From: Geodermatophilus poikilotrophus
GTDB taxonomy: Bacteria > Actinomycetota > Actinomycetes > Mycobacteriales > Geodermatophilaceae
Assembly: GCF_900111455.1 (NCBI RefSeq)
Contig: NZ_FOIE01000002.1
Location: 372,001 to 436,000, forward strand
DNA: 64,000 nt
Direction: 5' to 3'
Shown in pieces: positions 51,184-58,846 of the stretch (the first letter of the stretch is position 1; each line of letters opens with the position of its first letter). The notes under the pieces were generated by a model. That model had not been told where the DNA came from and did not search any database. It saw nothing but the letters and a program-made list of their open reading frames with translations. The position numbers and the translations under genes were made by a program.

Positions 51184-51920
51184 GACCAGTCCTTGTCGTA
51201 GACGTTGTCGGGGGTGACGACCTCGGTGCCGGTGGTGTCGACGCCCTCGGGTTCGAGGGAGAGCCAGACGGTGCCGTGCTCCATGCCGAAGACGACCGCC
51301 TCGGCCTGCTCGGGGCGCAGCCCGAGGGTGATCATCAGGCTGGCCGAGGGCGCCGCACCGCCGGTGGCGGCGGTGTCGGTCGTCCGGCCGTCCGGAGCGG
51401 GGGCCGGCGCACCCTGCACCTGGGTGACCAGCACCCGGTTCAGGACGACGTGCGTCGTCGCCCTGTCGGACAGGGACACGTGCACGCCGACGGTGTCCCC
51501 GGCCGCCAGCCGCCCGCCGACCGCGCGCTGCGGCTCCAGCAGGATGCTCACCTCCGACGTCCCCGCCGGGGCGGCCACCGTGCCGGGCACGGTGAGGTCC
51601 TCCGGCGCGGCGAAGCGGGCGGTCAGCAGCTGCTCCCCCGGCTGCAGGTCGGCGGTGGCGACCTGCCCGGTGAGCGCGTCGAGGTCGGTGACCCTGCCGG
51701 GGACGGCCGCCTTGGCCGGCAGCCGCTCGGTGCGGACCAGGTCGGCCAGGTCCTCCCCCGGCGTCCCCTCGGCGACCGGCCGGTCGACCACGAGCACGTC
51801 CACGGTCTGCACCCCGGCCAGGGCGCGGGCGTCGGCACCGCGTACGTAGGCCAGCAGGACCACGGCGCCGCCAGCGGCGAGGACCAGCGCCGCGAGGGCG
51901 GCGATCAGTCGGCGTCTCAC
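51180..51920 (-). CDS. cpaB: Flp pilus assembly protein CpaB/RcpC (SAF domain)
   Basis: 246 residues: one N-terminal membrane helix (LIAALAALVLAAGGAVVLLA), an SAF domain (VDVLVVDRPVAEGTPGEDL) and the RcpC-type C-terminal domain (SILLEPQRAVGGRLAAGDTV). In Gram-negatives it works near the secretin; in actinobacteria, without outer membrane, it probably binds the cell wall or pilus base. GTG at 51920, 9 bp after tadG. Confidence 0.9.
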   Translation of the reverse strand: MRRRLIAALAALVLAAGGAVVLLAYVRGADARALAGVQTVDVLVVDRPVAEGTPGEDLADLVRTERLPAKAAVPGRVTDLDALTGQVATADLQPGEQLLTARFAAPEDLTVPGTVAAPAGTSEVSILLEPQRAVGGRLAAGDTVGVHVSLSDRATTHVVLNRVLVTQVQGAPAPAPDGRTTDTAATGGAAPSASLMITLGLRPEQAEAVVFGMEHGTVWLSLEPEGVDTTGTEVVTPDNVYDKDWS

Positions 51921-51929
51921 GAGGAGCCC

Positions 51930-52994
51930 CTATCGGACGAGTCGGAGGACCCAGGCGCCCAGGGAGGGCGCGCCGGGGCCGAAGGAGAAGGAGTCGCCGG
52001 CGTCGACGAAGCGGGTGAAGTAGCCGCGGATGCAGCGGTCCTCGCCCTTGCACGGCTTGCCGGCGTCGTACAGACCGCCGAAGTGGTAGGCGGTGATCGT
52101 GAACGCGGCGTAGCCGTAGACGTGGTACCAGGCGCTGCTGCCGGTGCCCCCCGCCTCGTCGAAGATCGGCAGCAGCACGGTGCGGCCGACCAGCGCGGCC
52201 ACGTCGTCGGGACCGCAGCCCTGCGAGGGGTTGTTGCCCGGCTCGGAGGTGAACCGGCCGCCCACCCGCGAGGTGGCCCGGCAGCTGTTCCCGCCGTCGG
52301 TGGTCAGCCAGCCGAAGCCGCCGGGGACGAACATGCTGGAGGGACCGGTGCAGCCGGTGCCGGACTTCTTGGGCAGCTCGACGGTGCGCTCGGTGGTGGT
52401 CGAGGGCAGTCCGCCGCCGGTCTGGGCCGCGAACTCGCACCAGGAGAAGATCAGCGGCAGCACCGCCGTCCCCGCGTCGGGCGCGCCCCAGGCGACGGTC
52501 GCCGTCGCCGTCACCTGCGTCGACTCGTGGCCGATGACCGGTGCGAACCAGTGCTCGGTGGCCGTGCTGCCGGTGACGCTGACGCGGAGGGGGTCGCTGG
52601 CCAGCACCGGCGGGGCGGCGGTGGCGTCGCCGAGGTTGGCGTCGACCAGGTCCTGCGCGGTGGCCCGCATGTCGCCGCAGGCACCCCGGGCGCAGTCGCG
52701 GGCGACGGCCAGCGCCGCGGCATCGGCCGCCGTCTGCAGCCGGGCCCGCTCCGCGTAGAGCGCGCCGACGTCGACGGCGATCGCGGTGAACCCGAGGATC
52801 GGGACCAGCAGCAGGGCCAGGAGCACCGCCGAGGCGCCGTGCTCGCCGGCCAGCCGGCGGCGGAGGGCCGGGCGGCCGGGCCCCGTCCCGGGTCGGCCCC
52901 GTCCGGAGGCCCGCCGCGAGCCTGCCAGTGGTGAGGAGGACGGGGTGCTCCTCCGAGGGGTGGGAGGGACGGGGTCCTCCTTCAGCCGTTGCAC
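51930..52994 (-). CDS. TadG-like pilus assembly protein (Flp minor pilin type)
   Basis: 354 residues from GTG 52994. GEHGASAVLLALLLVPILGF plus TAIAVDVGALYAERARLQTA is the TadG/Flp-type N-terminal helix, followed by an extracytoplasmic domain with eight or so cysteines. The first 50 residues are odd: residues about 5-31 are coded by a copy of the dispersed repeat (52901-52981) and read as Arg/Pro/Ser filler. No ATG, GTG or TTG lies closer to the helix, so the true start is either GTG 52994, 13 bp inside tadE, or a non-standard codon such as CTG. Confidence 0.8.
   Translation of the reverse strand: MQRLKEDPVPPTPRRSTPSSSPLAGSRRASGRGRPGTGPGRPALRRRLAGEHGASAVLLALLLVPILGFTAIAVDVGALYAERARLQTAADAAALAVARDCARGACGDMRATAQDLVDANLGDATAAPPVLASDPLRVSVTGSTATEHWFAPVIGHESTQVTATATVAWGAPDAGTAVLPLIFSWCEFAAQTGGGLPSTTTERTVELPKKSGTGCTGPSSMFVPGGFGWLTTDGGNSCRATSRVGGRFTSEPGNNPSQGCGPDDVAALVGRTVLLPIFDEAGGTGSSAWYHVYGYAAFTITAYHFGGLYDAGKPCKGEDRCIRGYFTRFVDAGDSFSFGPGAPSLGAWVLRLVR
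52901..52981 (-). repeat. Dispersed 3'-end repeat, copy between tadE and tadG
   Basis: Contains GGCCCGCCGCGAGCCTGCC and AGTGGTGAGGAGGACGGGG, then a second GGGACGGGGTCCTCC block abutting the tadE stop. It occupies what would be the tadE-tadG gap and is in frame with tadG. Confidence 0.65.
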
Positions 52995-53380
52995 CGCATG
53001 ACCCCCGTCCCGGTCAGCCCGATGTGCGCGCCGAAGAAGTCGGTCAGGAACGGCATCGGGTAGTCGACGGTCACCCGCACGTTCTGGGCAGACGTGCTGC
53101 TCAGCGGGCAGCCGGTCGGCGGCGTGACGGTGATCTGCGCGTTGGTGACCGCCGGGTCGAGCGTGGGGCTGGCGTCCCGGACGGCGGTGCGCGCCGCGAC
53201 CGGGTCGTTCTGCAGGGCCATGACGCGGGCGCCCTCCCGGGCGGCGGCGGACAGGGTGCCCTGCACCTGGAACGCGTGCCCGAACTCGGCGATGCCGAGC
53301 ACCAGGACGAGCAGCAGCGGCACGATCATCGCGAACTCCACGGCACTCGCGCCGTGCTGGTCGCGCAGTCGGGTGCGCAC
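52982..53380 (-). CDS. tadE: TadE family pilus assembly protein
   Basis: 132 residues. DQHGASAVEFAMIVPLLLVL is the TadE-like leader and helix (pseudopilin-type G-x3-VE), and AAAREGARVMALQNDPVAAR the conserved segment after it; three cysteines may stabilise the outer domain. GTG at 53380 sits after GGAGGAGGTGGGGG, a very strong ribosome-binding site, fitting its role as first gene of the long operon after the flp terminator. Confidence 0.9.
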   Translation of the reverse strand: MRTRLRDQHGASAVEFAMIVPLLLVLVLGIAEFGHAFQVQGTLSAAAREGARVMALQNDPVAARTAVRDASPTLDPAVTNAQITVTPPTGCPLSSTSAQNVRVTVDYPMPFLTDFFGAHIGLTGTGVMRCNG

Positions 53381-53428
53381 CGGTCCCCCACCTCCTCCCG
53401 CTGTCGTCGTCGCCGTCGGATCGCGGCG

Positions 53429-53466
53429 CGGCGCAGCGGCCCCGGGGGGACGGGGCCGCTGCGCCG
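53429..53466 (-). terminator. Hairpin between flp and tadE
   Basis: Perfect 16-bp stem (53429-53444 with 53451-53466), 6-nt loop, 15 nt past the flp stop. It probably ends most flp transcripts and lets a fraction read through into tadE, giving excess pilin over machinery. Confidence 0.75.
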
Positions 53467-53481
53467 TGGCAGGTGCGCGGG

Positions 53482-53721
53482 TCAGGTGGTGGGCGTCGTG
53501 CTGGTGGCGGTGCCGCCGAGCTTGGCGCCGATGGTGTCGAAGAGGCCGTCCAGCTTCGTGCCGAGCAGGGCGACGGCGGCGATGATGACGACCGCGATCA
53601 GGCCGACCATGAGGCCGTACTCGACGGCGGTCGCGCCCTTCTCCTCGCGCTGGAGGCGCTCCTCGGCGAACGAGTAGAGCGTGATGATGGTGGCCAGCGG
53701 GTTGCTGATGAGGTTGAGCAC
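53482..53721 (-). CDS. flp: Flp family type IVb major pilin
   Basis: 79 residues. A 29-residue leader ends EEKG; the mature protein starts ATAVEYGLMVGLIAVVIIAA, with Glu5 and Tyr6 typical of Flp pilins, and a short tail rich in Gly/Thr. Cleavage would be by the prepilin peptidase encoded just upstream. GTG at 53721 has GGGAG before it. The leader is long for a pilin, with an extra amphipathic stretch. Confidence 0.93.
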   Translation of the reverse strand: MLNLISNPLATIITLYSFAEERLQREEKGATAVEYGLMVGLIAVVIIAAVALLGTKLDGLFDTIGAKLGGTATSTTPTT

Positions 53722-53936
53722 GGGGACTCCCTGGAGGACGGTGCCGGCCGGTGCGGGTCGGGCGACCCGGACGTCGTGGCACTTGCCAAGGGGTGTCGAG
53801 CCGTCGGCCTGCCGGCTTGAGCCCCGTTCGCCCGATCGGCCGACACCGTTCACCTGCCCGGGGCAGCCCCCGCCGGCGGGCGTCACTCCACGTGACCGCG
53901 CTCACACGGCGATCCACGCGGGGAGCGCCGACAGCC

Positions 53937-54608
53937 TCAGGGCAGCAGCGCCGTCCCGCCGATGACGAGGGCCGCGCCGGCGAGCATCGCGGGCCCGAAG
54001 GGCAGCTCGCCGCGCAGCCCGATCCGCCGGGTCGCCAGCAGGCCCAGCGCGACCACGGCCTGCACGACGAAGCCGGCGAGCGCCCCGAGCACGACCGCCG
54101 CCCAGCCGAGCCAGCCCAGGTACAGGCCGAGCAGCGCGGCGAGCTTCACGTCGCCCATGCCCAGGCCGCCGGGCGAGAGGAGGGCGAGCACCAAGTAGAC
54201 CGCGAACAGCGCTGCGGCGCCCAGCACCGCCCGCAGCAGCGCGACCCAGGCGCCGCCGGCGAGGGCCGGGAGGAGCAGCAGCGCCGTTCCCGCCGCCAGC
54301 GCCGGCAGCACCACGCGGTTGGGCAGCAGCCGGTGCTGCAGGTCCACCACGGCGAGCAGCACACCCACGACCGCGAGCAGCAGGAACGCCGGCAGCTCCC
54401 AGGTGACCCCGGTGCGCAGCACGGTGAGCGCCATCAGCAGCGCGGTGGCGACCTCGACCACCGGCGGGCGGACGGCGACCGGGCCGGGCCCCAGCAGCTC
54501 CCGGGCACCGGCAGCCGGCGGCCAGGGGAACCGGCCGGCGGCGCGGTTGACCAGCAGGCCCGCGCCCGCCCCGAGGAGCAGGGCGACGACGGCGAGGGCA
54601 GCGAGCAC
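53937..54608 (-). CDS. Prepilin peptidase (A24 family, TadV/CpaA-like)
   Basis: 223 residues, six or so membrane helices. The two catalytic aspartates are in AVVDLQHRLLPN and GLGMGDVKLAALLG (GxGD). It lacks the zinc-binding N-methylation domain of PilD, as usual for Tad systems. GTG at 54608 is chosen because the preceding in-frame stretch (from GTG 54653) is basic and unlike the family; no ribosome-binding site helps. Located 215 bp upstream of flp in the same direction. Confidence 0.88.
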   Translation of the reverse strand: MLAALAVVALLLGAGAGLLVNRAAGRFPWPPAAGARELLGPGPVAVRPPVVEVATALLMALTVLRTGVTWELPAFLLLAVVGVLLAVVDLQHRLLPNRVVLPALAAGTALLLLPALAGGAWVALLRAVLGAAALFAVYLVLALLSPGGLGMGDVKLAALLGLYLGWLGWAAVVLGALAGFVVQAVVALGLLATRRIGLRGELPFGPAMLAGAALVIGGTALLP

Positions 54609-54787
54609 GGGGCGACGATGGCACGGCCGGGCCCATCGGCGTGGGACCGCCACCGGTCCGGGGACGGCGACGGCTCGCCGCGTGCTCGTCGGGGAGGACG
54701 TGCGGCCGCGGCCGGGGGGACGTCGGCCCGGTCGATCGCACGGGTCCGTCGTCCCGCTGGGTCGGTGTTTCCGGCACGCTCGCCGGC

Positions 54788-55081
54788 ATGAGCGAGACCG
54801 CGCAGGTCGCCCTGGCTGTCGTCTGCTTCTCCGTGGCGCTGCTCGCTCAGGTGACCGGCTTGGCGATGCTGGTCGCAGACGCCCGTCGAACCGGCTCCGC
54901 GCTGCGTCGCTGGCGCGACAGCGGCATGGCGGGACGTGAGCGGGAGGCGCCGGTCCGGCTCGCCGAGCTCACCGGCCTGCTGGACTCCCTGCTGGGCAAC
55001 CGGTTCGACCGTGCCGCCGCTGTCGCACTGCTGGCGGTCGGCGTCGTGGCGAGCGCGGCGGGCGGGTTCCTGGCGCTCTGA
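54788..55081 (+). CDS. Small hypothetical membrane protein
   Basis: 97 residues with two hydrophobic helices (VALAVVCFSVALLAQVTGLA and AAAVALLAVGVVASAAGGFL) separated by a charged loop. No family recognised. ATG at 54788, divergent from the prepilin peptidase. Single gene. Confidence 0.6.
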   Translation: MSETAQVALAVVCFSVALLAQVTGLAMLVADARRTGSALRRWRDSGMAGREREAPVRLAELTGLLDSLLGNRFDRAAAVALLAVGVVASAAGGFLAL

Positions 55082-55140
55082 CCGGACGGGGAGGCCGGGA
55101 CGTCGGGCTCGTGCACCGTGGTGGTCGGCGGCCCCACGGA

Positions 55141-57534
55141 TCAGATGTGTTTCCTGCGCTGCAGCGCGAGGAAGGCGAGCCAACCGAAGGGCGCCGGCAG
55201 CCAGAACGTCGCCGCCCGGAACGCGAGCACGGCGGTGAGCGCGGCGGTCACCGGCACGCCGGTCGCCGTCAGGGCGCCGACGAGGGCGGCCTCGACGGCG
55301 CCGAGCCCGCCGGGCGTGGGCGCCGCCGAGCCGATCGTGGACGCCGCCAGGTAGACGACGACTAGCGTCGGCAGGGACAGCGACGCGGAGAAGGCGCGCA
55401 GCGAGGCGTCGAGAGCCAGCACGTAGCCGCCGTTGAGCAGCAGGATGCCGAGCGCGGCCGTCCCGAGGCGGCGCGGTTGGGTCAGCGCGGTGAGCAGCTG
55501 GGGCAGCGTCTGGCGCAGCAGCGGCTCGACGCGGCGGTGCAGCAGCCGCCGGGTCGGGGGCAGCAGCGCCACGACGACGAGCACCGCCGTCGCCGCGAGC
55601 AGGACGACGAGGACCTCGCCGCTGGGCAACAGCGCCGGTCGGGTGCCCGAGACGCCGCTGACCCAGCTGCACAGCAGCAGCACCGCCACGGTCACGACGA
55701 CGGTGACGACCTGGCTGACCGCGACGCTGGCCGCGGCGGTCGCCAGCGGGACGCCGGAGCGCTGCAGGTAGCGGATGCCGAGCCCGACGTGCCCGACGGT
55801 CGGCGGGGTGACGAGGGTGACGAAGGCGGTCGCGACCTGCACCAGCGTCGTCCGGGCCAGCGGCAGGTCGATGGGCACGAAGGCCTGCAGCGCGAGCGCG
55901 GCTCCGACGTAGGTGACCGCCGAGCCGAGCACCGCGACGACGAGCCACTCCCAGCGGGCCGCGCTCAACGTGCTGGCGAGGCTCACCTCGGAGAGCTGGG
56001 AGGCCAGCACGTAGGCGGCGAACGTGGCCGCCGCCACGGTGACGACCGTCCGCAGCCGGACGCGCTCGAGCCGCGGCGCCGTCGCGTGGTCCGCCCCGGT
56101 CGACCCGGCGAGCTCGGTGCGCAGGTCGCCGACGACGCCGGTCCGGCGCACCGCGTCGCGCAGCGGCGGCGGCAGCACCAGGGGCTGGGCCAGGGCCGCG
56201 AGTCGCGCCTCCGCCGCCGGCTCGGACCCGTAGCCCGCCCGCAGCGCGGCCACCGCCTCGTGCACGCCGGCGTGCGCGGCCGCGGTGACCAGCAGTGCCA
56301 CGACGTCCAGCTCGCGCTGCAGCTCGGCGGCCGCGGGCTGCGCGGACTGCCACGCGGTGAAGCCGACCCCGCCGTCCGGCAGCAGGACGACCGAGTCGGG
56401 GGTCAGCGCGCCGTGGGACAGCCCGGCCCGGTGCACACGCCGCAGCGCGGCGAAGGCGGCGCGGAGCCGGGCAGCCGGGTCGCCGTCCGCGGCCGACAGC
56501 GGGGTGCCCGGCAGCGGCCGGGCCACCGACAGCAGCGCCGGGCCCGCGGACAGCAGCATCAACACCGCCGGCGCGGGGACGTCGGCCGCGCGGGCGATCC
56601 CCGCGCACAGCGCCTCCCGCTCCAGCTGCCGGCGCAGCGTGAGCGCGGGCCGGCCGACGACGGAGGACCGCAGCCGCAGCAGCGACAGGGATCGGCGGGC
56701 CAGCGAGACACCACGCCGGTCGGGGTCGACGACGGTGACCTCGAGGTCTCCGCCGGGCGAGGCCGCGGCGTACCGGAGGCTCTCCGGCGGGTGCGGCAGC
56801 GCCCGCAGCCCGGCCACCGGGAGACCGGCCGCGGCGAGGACGGCGCGGACCTGCTCCTCGTCGGGGCGGGCGGGGACGACGCCCAGCAGGACCCGCACGG
56901 CCAGGCCCGCAGCGGCTCCGGCGAGGACGGCGACGGCCCCGCTGAGCAGGGTGAGGCTGCCCAGCGCCAGCGCGCAGAGCAGCGCCGCCCCGAGAGCCAC
57001 GCGGGCGGGCGCCGACCAGCGCGGGCGTCGCTGCAGGTCGCCGCCGACCAGGAGGCCGACCGCGGCGGCGATCGGGGTCACCGCCGCGTCCTCGGCCGGC
57101 CCCAGCAGGCCCTCCCGGCCCAGCAGCCACTCCGCGGCCTCACCGAGGCCCAGGGCCAGCGCGCAGGCCAGGACGGCGGAGACGGCGGCGAAGCGACGGC
57201 GCCGGAGCGCGTCCAGCAGGACGGCGCCGAGGACGGCCAGCACGCCGAGCGAGGCGACGCCGTTGGCGACCGACAGCAGGGCGCGCGGCAAGCCGCCCAG
57301 GACGGCGTCCGCGAGAGCGACCCCGGGAGTGGGCACGCCGGGTACCCGCACGGCGAGCAGGACCAGGACCAGCAGCGCAGCGGCCGCGAGCGCCAGCCGA
57401 ACGGCGTCCGCGGGACGGCGGACCCGGGTGCGGGGCCAGAAGGCGATCCGCCGGCCCGCACCTCCCCCCGCCACGGGGGTCAGTATCTTCAGGGCCCGGC
57501 CGCGCCGCTGCGGCCGGGTCGCGCCCCGCTGCAC
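55141..57534 (-). CDS. UPF0104/LPG-synthase-type flippase-like membrane protein with central pseudokinase-like domain
   Basis: 797 residues. Residues 40-230 hold about six membrane helices; 230-460 resemble a degraded protein-kinase/APH-like fold, where the catalytic loop reads LSHGALTPDSVVLLPDGGVGFTAW (HRD and DFG both lost) when split as LSHGALTPDS and GVGFTAW; 475-790 form the eight-helix UPF0104 region (VTYVGAALALQAFVPI, TPGGLGAVEAALVGAL) related to the MprF flippase half. A role in lipid or glycolipid export is inferred. GTG at 57534, 6 bp after the MFS stop. Confidence 0.82.
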   Translation of the reverse strand: MQRGATRPQRRGRALKILTPVAGGGAGRRIAFWPRTRVRRPADAVRLALAAAALLVLVLLAVRVPGVPTPGVALADAVLGGLPRALLSVANGVASLGVLAVLGAVLLDALRRRRFAAVSAVLACALALGLGEAAEWLLGREGLLGPAEDAAVTPIAAAVGLLVGGDLQRRPRWSAPARVALGAALLCALALGSLTLLSGAVAVLAGAAAGLAVRVLLGVVPARPDEEQVRAVLAAAGLPVAGLRALPHPPESLRYAAASPGGDLEVTVVDPDRRGVSLARRSLSLLRLRSSVVGRPALTLRRQLEREALCAGIARAADVPAPAVLMLLSAGPALLSVARPLPGTPLSAADGDPAARLRAAFAALRRVHRAGLSHGALTPDSVVLLPDGGVGFTAWQSAQPAAAELQRELDVVALLVTAAAHAGVHEAVAALRAGYGSEPAAEARLAALAQPLVLPPPLRDAVRRTGVVGDLRTELAGSTGADHATAPRLERVRLRTVVTVAAATFAAYVLASQLSEVSLASTLSAARWEWLVVAVLGSAVTYVGAALALQAFVPIDLPLARTTLVQVATAFVTLVTPPTVGHVGLGIRYLQRSGVPLATAAASVAVSQVVTVVVTVAVLLLCSWVSGVSGTRPALLPSGEVLVVLLAATAVLVVVALLPPTRRLLHRRVEPLLRQTLPQLLTALTQPRRLGTAALGILLLNGGYVLALDASLRAFSASLSLPTLVVVYLAASTIGSAAPTPGGLGAVEAALVGALTATGVPVTAALTAVLAFRAATFWLPAPFGWLAFLALQRRKHI

Positions 57535-57540
57535 GAGACG

Positions 57541-58755
57541 TCAGCGGTGCCGGGCGGCCTGCTCGGGTGGGGACCCCCGCCGACCCTCCGCAGCCGGCGA
57601 CGCCGCGCGCGCCGGCGCGGTCGGCCCGGGCAGCCGCAGGCTGACCAGCAGCGCGAGCAGCGGCAGCGGCAGCAGGGCGGCCAGCGACCACGCCAGGCCG
57701 TGCGCGTCGGCCAGCACCCCGAAGAGGGGTGTCACGGCCCCGCCGGCCGAGACGGCCAGGCCCAGGGTGACACCCGAGGCCGTGCCGACCCGGTTGGGGA
57801 GCAGCTCCTGCCCGAGCGTGGTCTGCACGGAGAAGGGCAGGTAGAGCCCGACGCCCAGCAGGACGGCGGCGGCGAACGCGACCGGCCAGGACGGCGCGAC
57901 GACGAGCAGGACCAGACCGGGGACGGCGACCGCGTAGCCCAGCCGGATGGCCGGCACCCGGCCCCACCGGTCGGCGAGCCAGCCGCCGGCGAGGGTGCCG
58001 ACCGCGCCGACGCCGAGGAACGTGGCCAGCGCCGCGGAGCCGGCCGAGGCCGGAACGCCGAAGCGGTCGATGACGTACAGCGCGACCAGGGACGACACCC
58101 CGAAGTAGAGGACCGAGCGGATCACCACCAACCCGGTCAGCCAGCCGAACGACCGCCAGTCGTCGTCTCGCTCCGGCGTGCGGCCGGACGCGCCGCCCGG
58201 GCGCGGACGGGCGCGGGCCCGGCGGCCGAGGGCCAGCAGGACGGCGGCCGTGACCAGGGCCGGCAGCGCCAGCAGGGGCGTCCCCGCCACGCCGTACGCC
58301 AGCAGGACGGGCGTGACCACGACCGGGCCGAGGGCGAGGCCGGCGTTGCCGCCGACGGCGAACCAGCTCATCCCCTGCGCGGAGGCTCCGGCGGCAGCGC
58401 GGGCCGCCCGGGCCGCGGCGGGGTGGTAGGCGGCCACGCCGAGGCCGGAGAGGGCCACCGCCGCCCACGTCCACCAGTAGGAGTTCCCGAGGCCGGCCAG
58501 CCCGATGCCCACCCCGGCGACCAGCAGGCCCACCGCGGGCAGCCAGGGCAGGGGGCGGCGGTCGGCCAGGACGCCGAAGGCCGGCTGCACCACCGACGAC
58601 AGCACGGTGGCGGCCAGGGTGATCCCGGTGGCGGCGGCGTAGGAGTAGCCGCGTTCGAGCACCAGGAACGGCAGCAGCGCGGGCACCGCTCCCTGGTACA
58701 GGTCGTCCACCACGTGGCTGACGGTCAGCAGGCCCAGCCCGCGGCGGTCGACCAC
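57541..58755 (-). CDS. MFS transporter, fosmidomycin-resistance (Fsr)-like
   Basis: About 404 residues, twelve helices. SHVVDDLYQGAVPALLPFLV near the start and GNAGLALGPVVVTPVLLAYG in helix 5 are typical of Fsr-like exporters; WLADRWGRVPAIRLGYA is the second-half MFS motif A. GTG at 58755 is preferred (GGGGGC upstream, helix 1 close by); the frame is open to 58800. Probably cotranscribed with the downstream UPF0104 gene. Confidence 0.85.
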   Translation of the reverse strand: MVDRRGLGLLTVSHVVDDLYQGAVPALLPFLVLERGYSYAAATGITLAATVLSSVVQPAFGVLADRRPLPWLPAVGLLVAGVGIGLAGLGNSYWWTWAAVALSGLGVAAYHPAAARAARAAAGASAQGMSWFAVGGNAGLALGPVVVTPVLLAYGVAGTPLLALPALVTAAVLLALGRRARARPRPGGASGRTPERDDDWRSFGWLTGLVVIRSVLYFGVSSLVALYVIDRFGVPASAGSAALATFLGVGAVGTLAGGWLADRWGRVPAIRLGYAVAVPGLVLLVVAPSWPVAFAAAVLLGVGLYLPFSVQTTLGQELLPNRVGTASGVTLGLAVSAGGAVTPLFGVLADAHGLAWSLAALLPLPLLALLVSLRLPGPTAPARAASPAAEGRRGSPPEQAARHR

Positions 58756-58846
58756 GCCCCCGTCCGAGGCCGGTCGGCCGCCCCGGTGCCCACTCCGCAC
58801 CAGGGAACCGTGGACGCGCGGCCGCCGGCCGTCAACCGGCCGGGGG

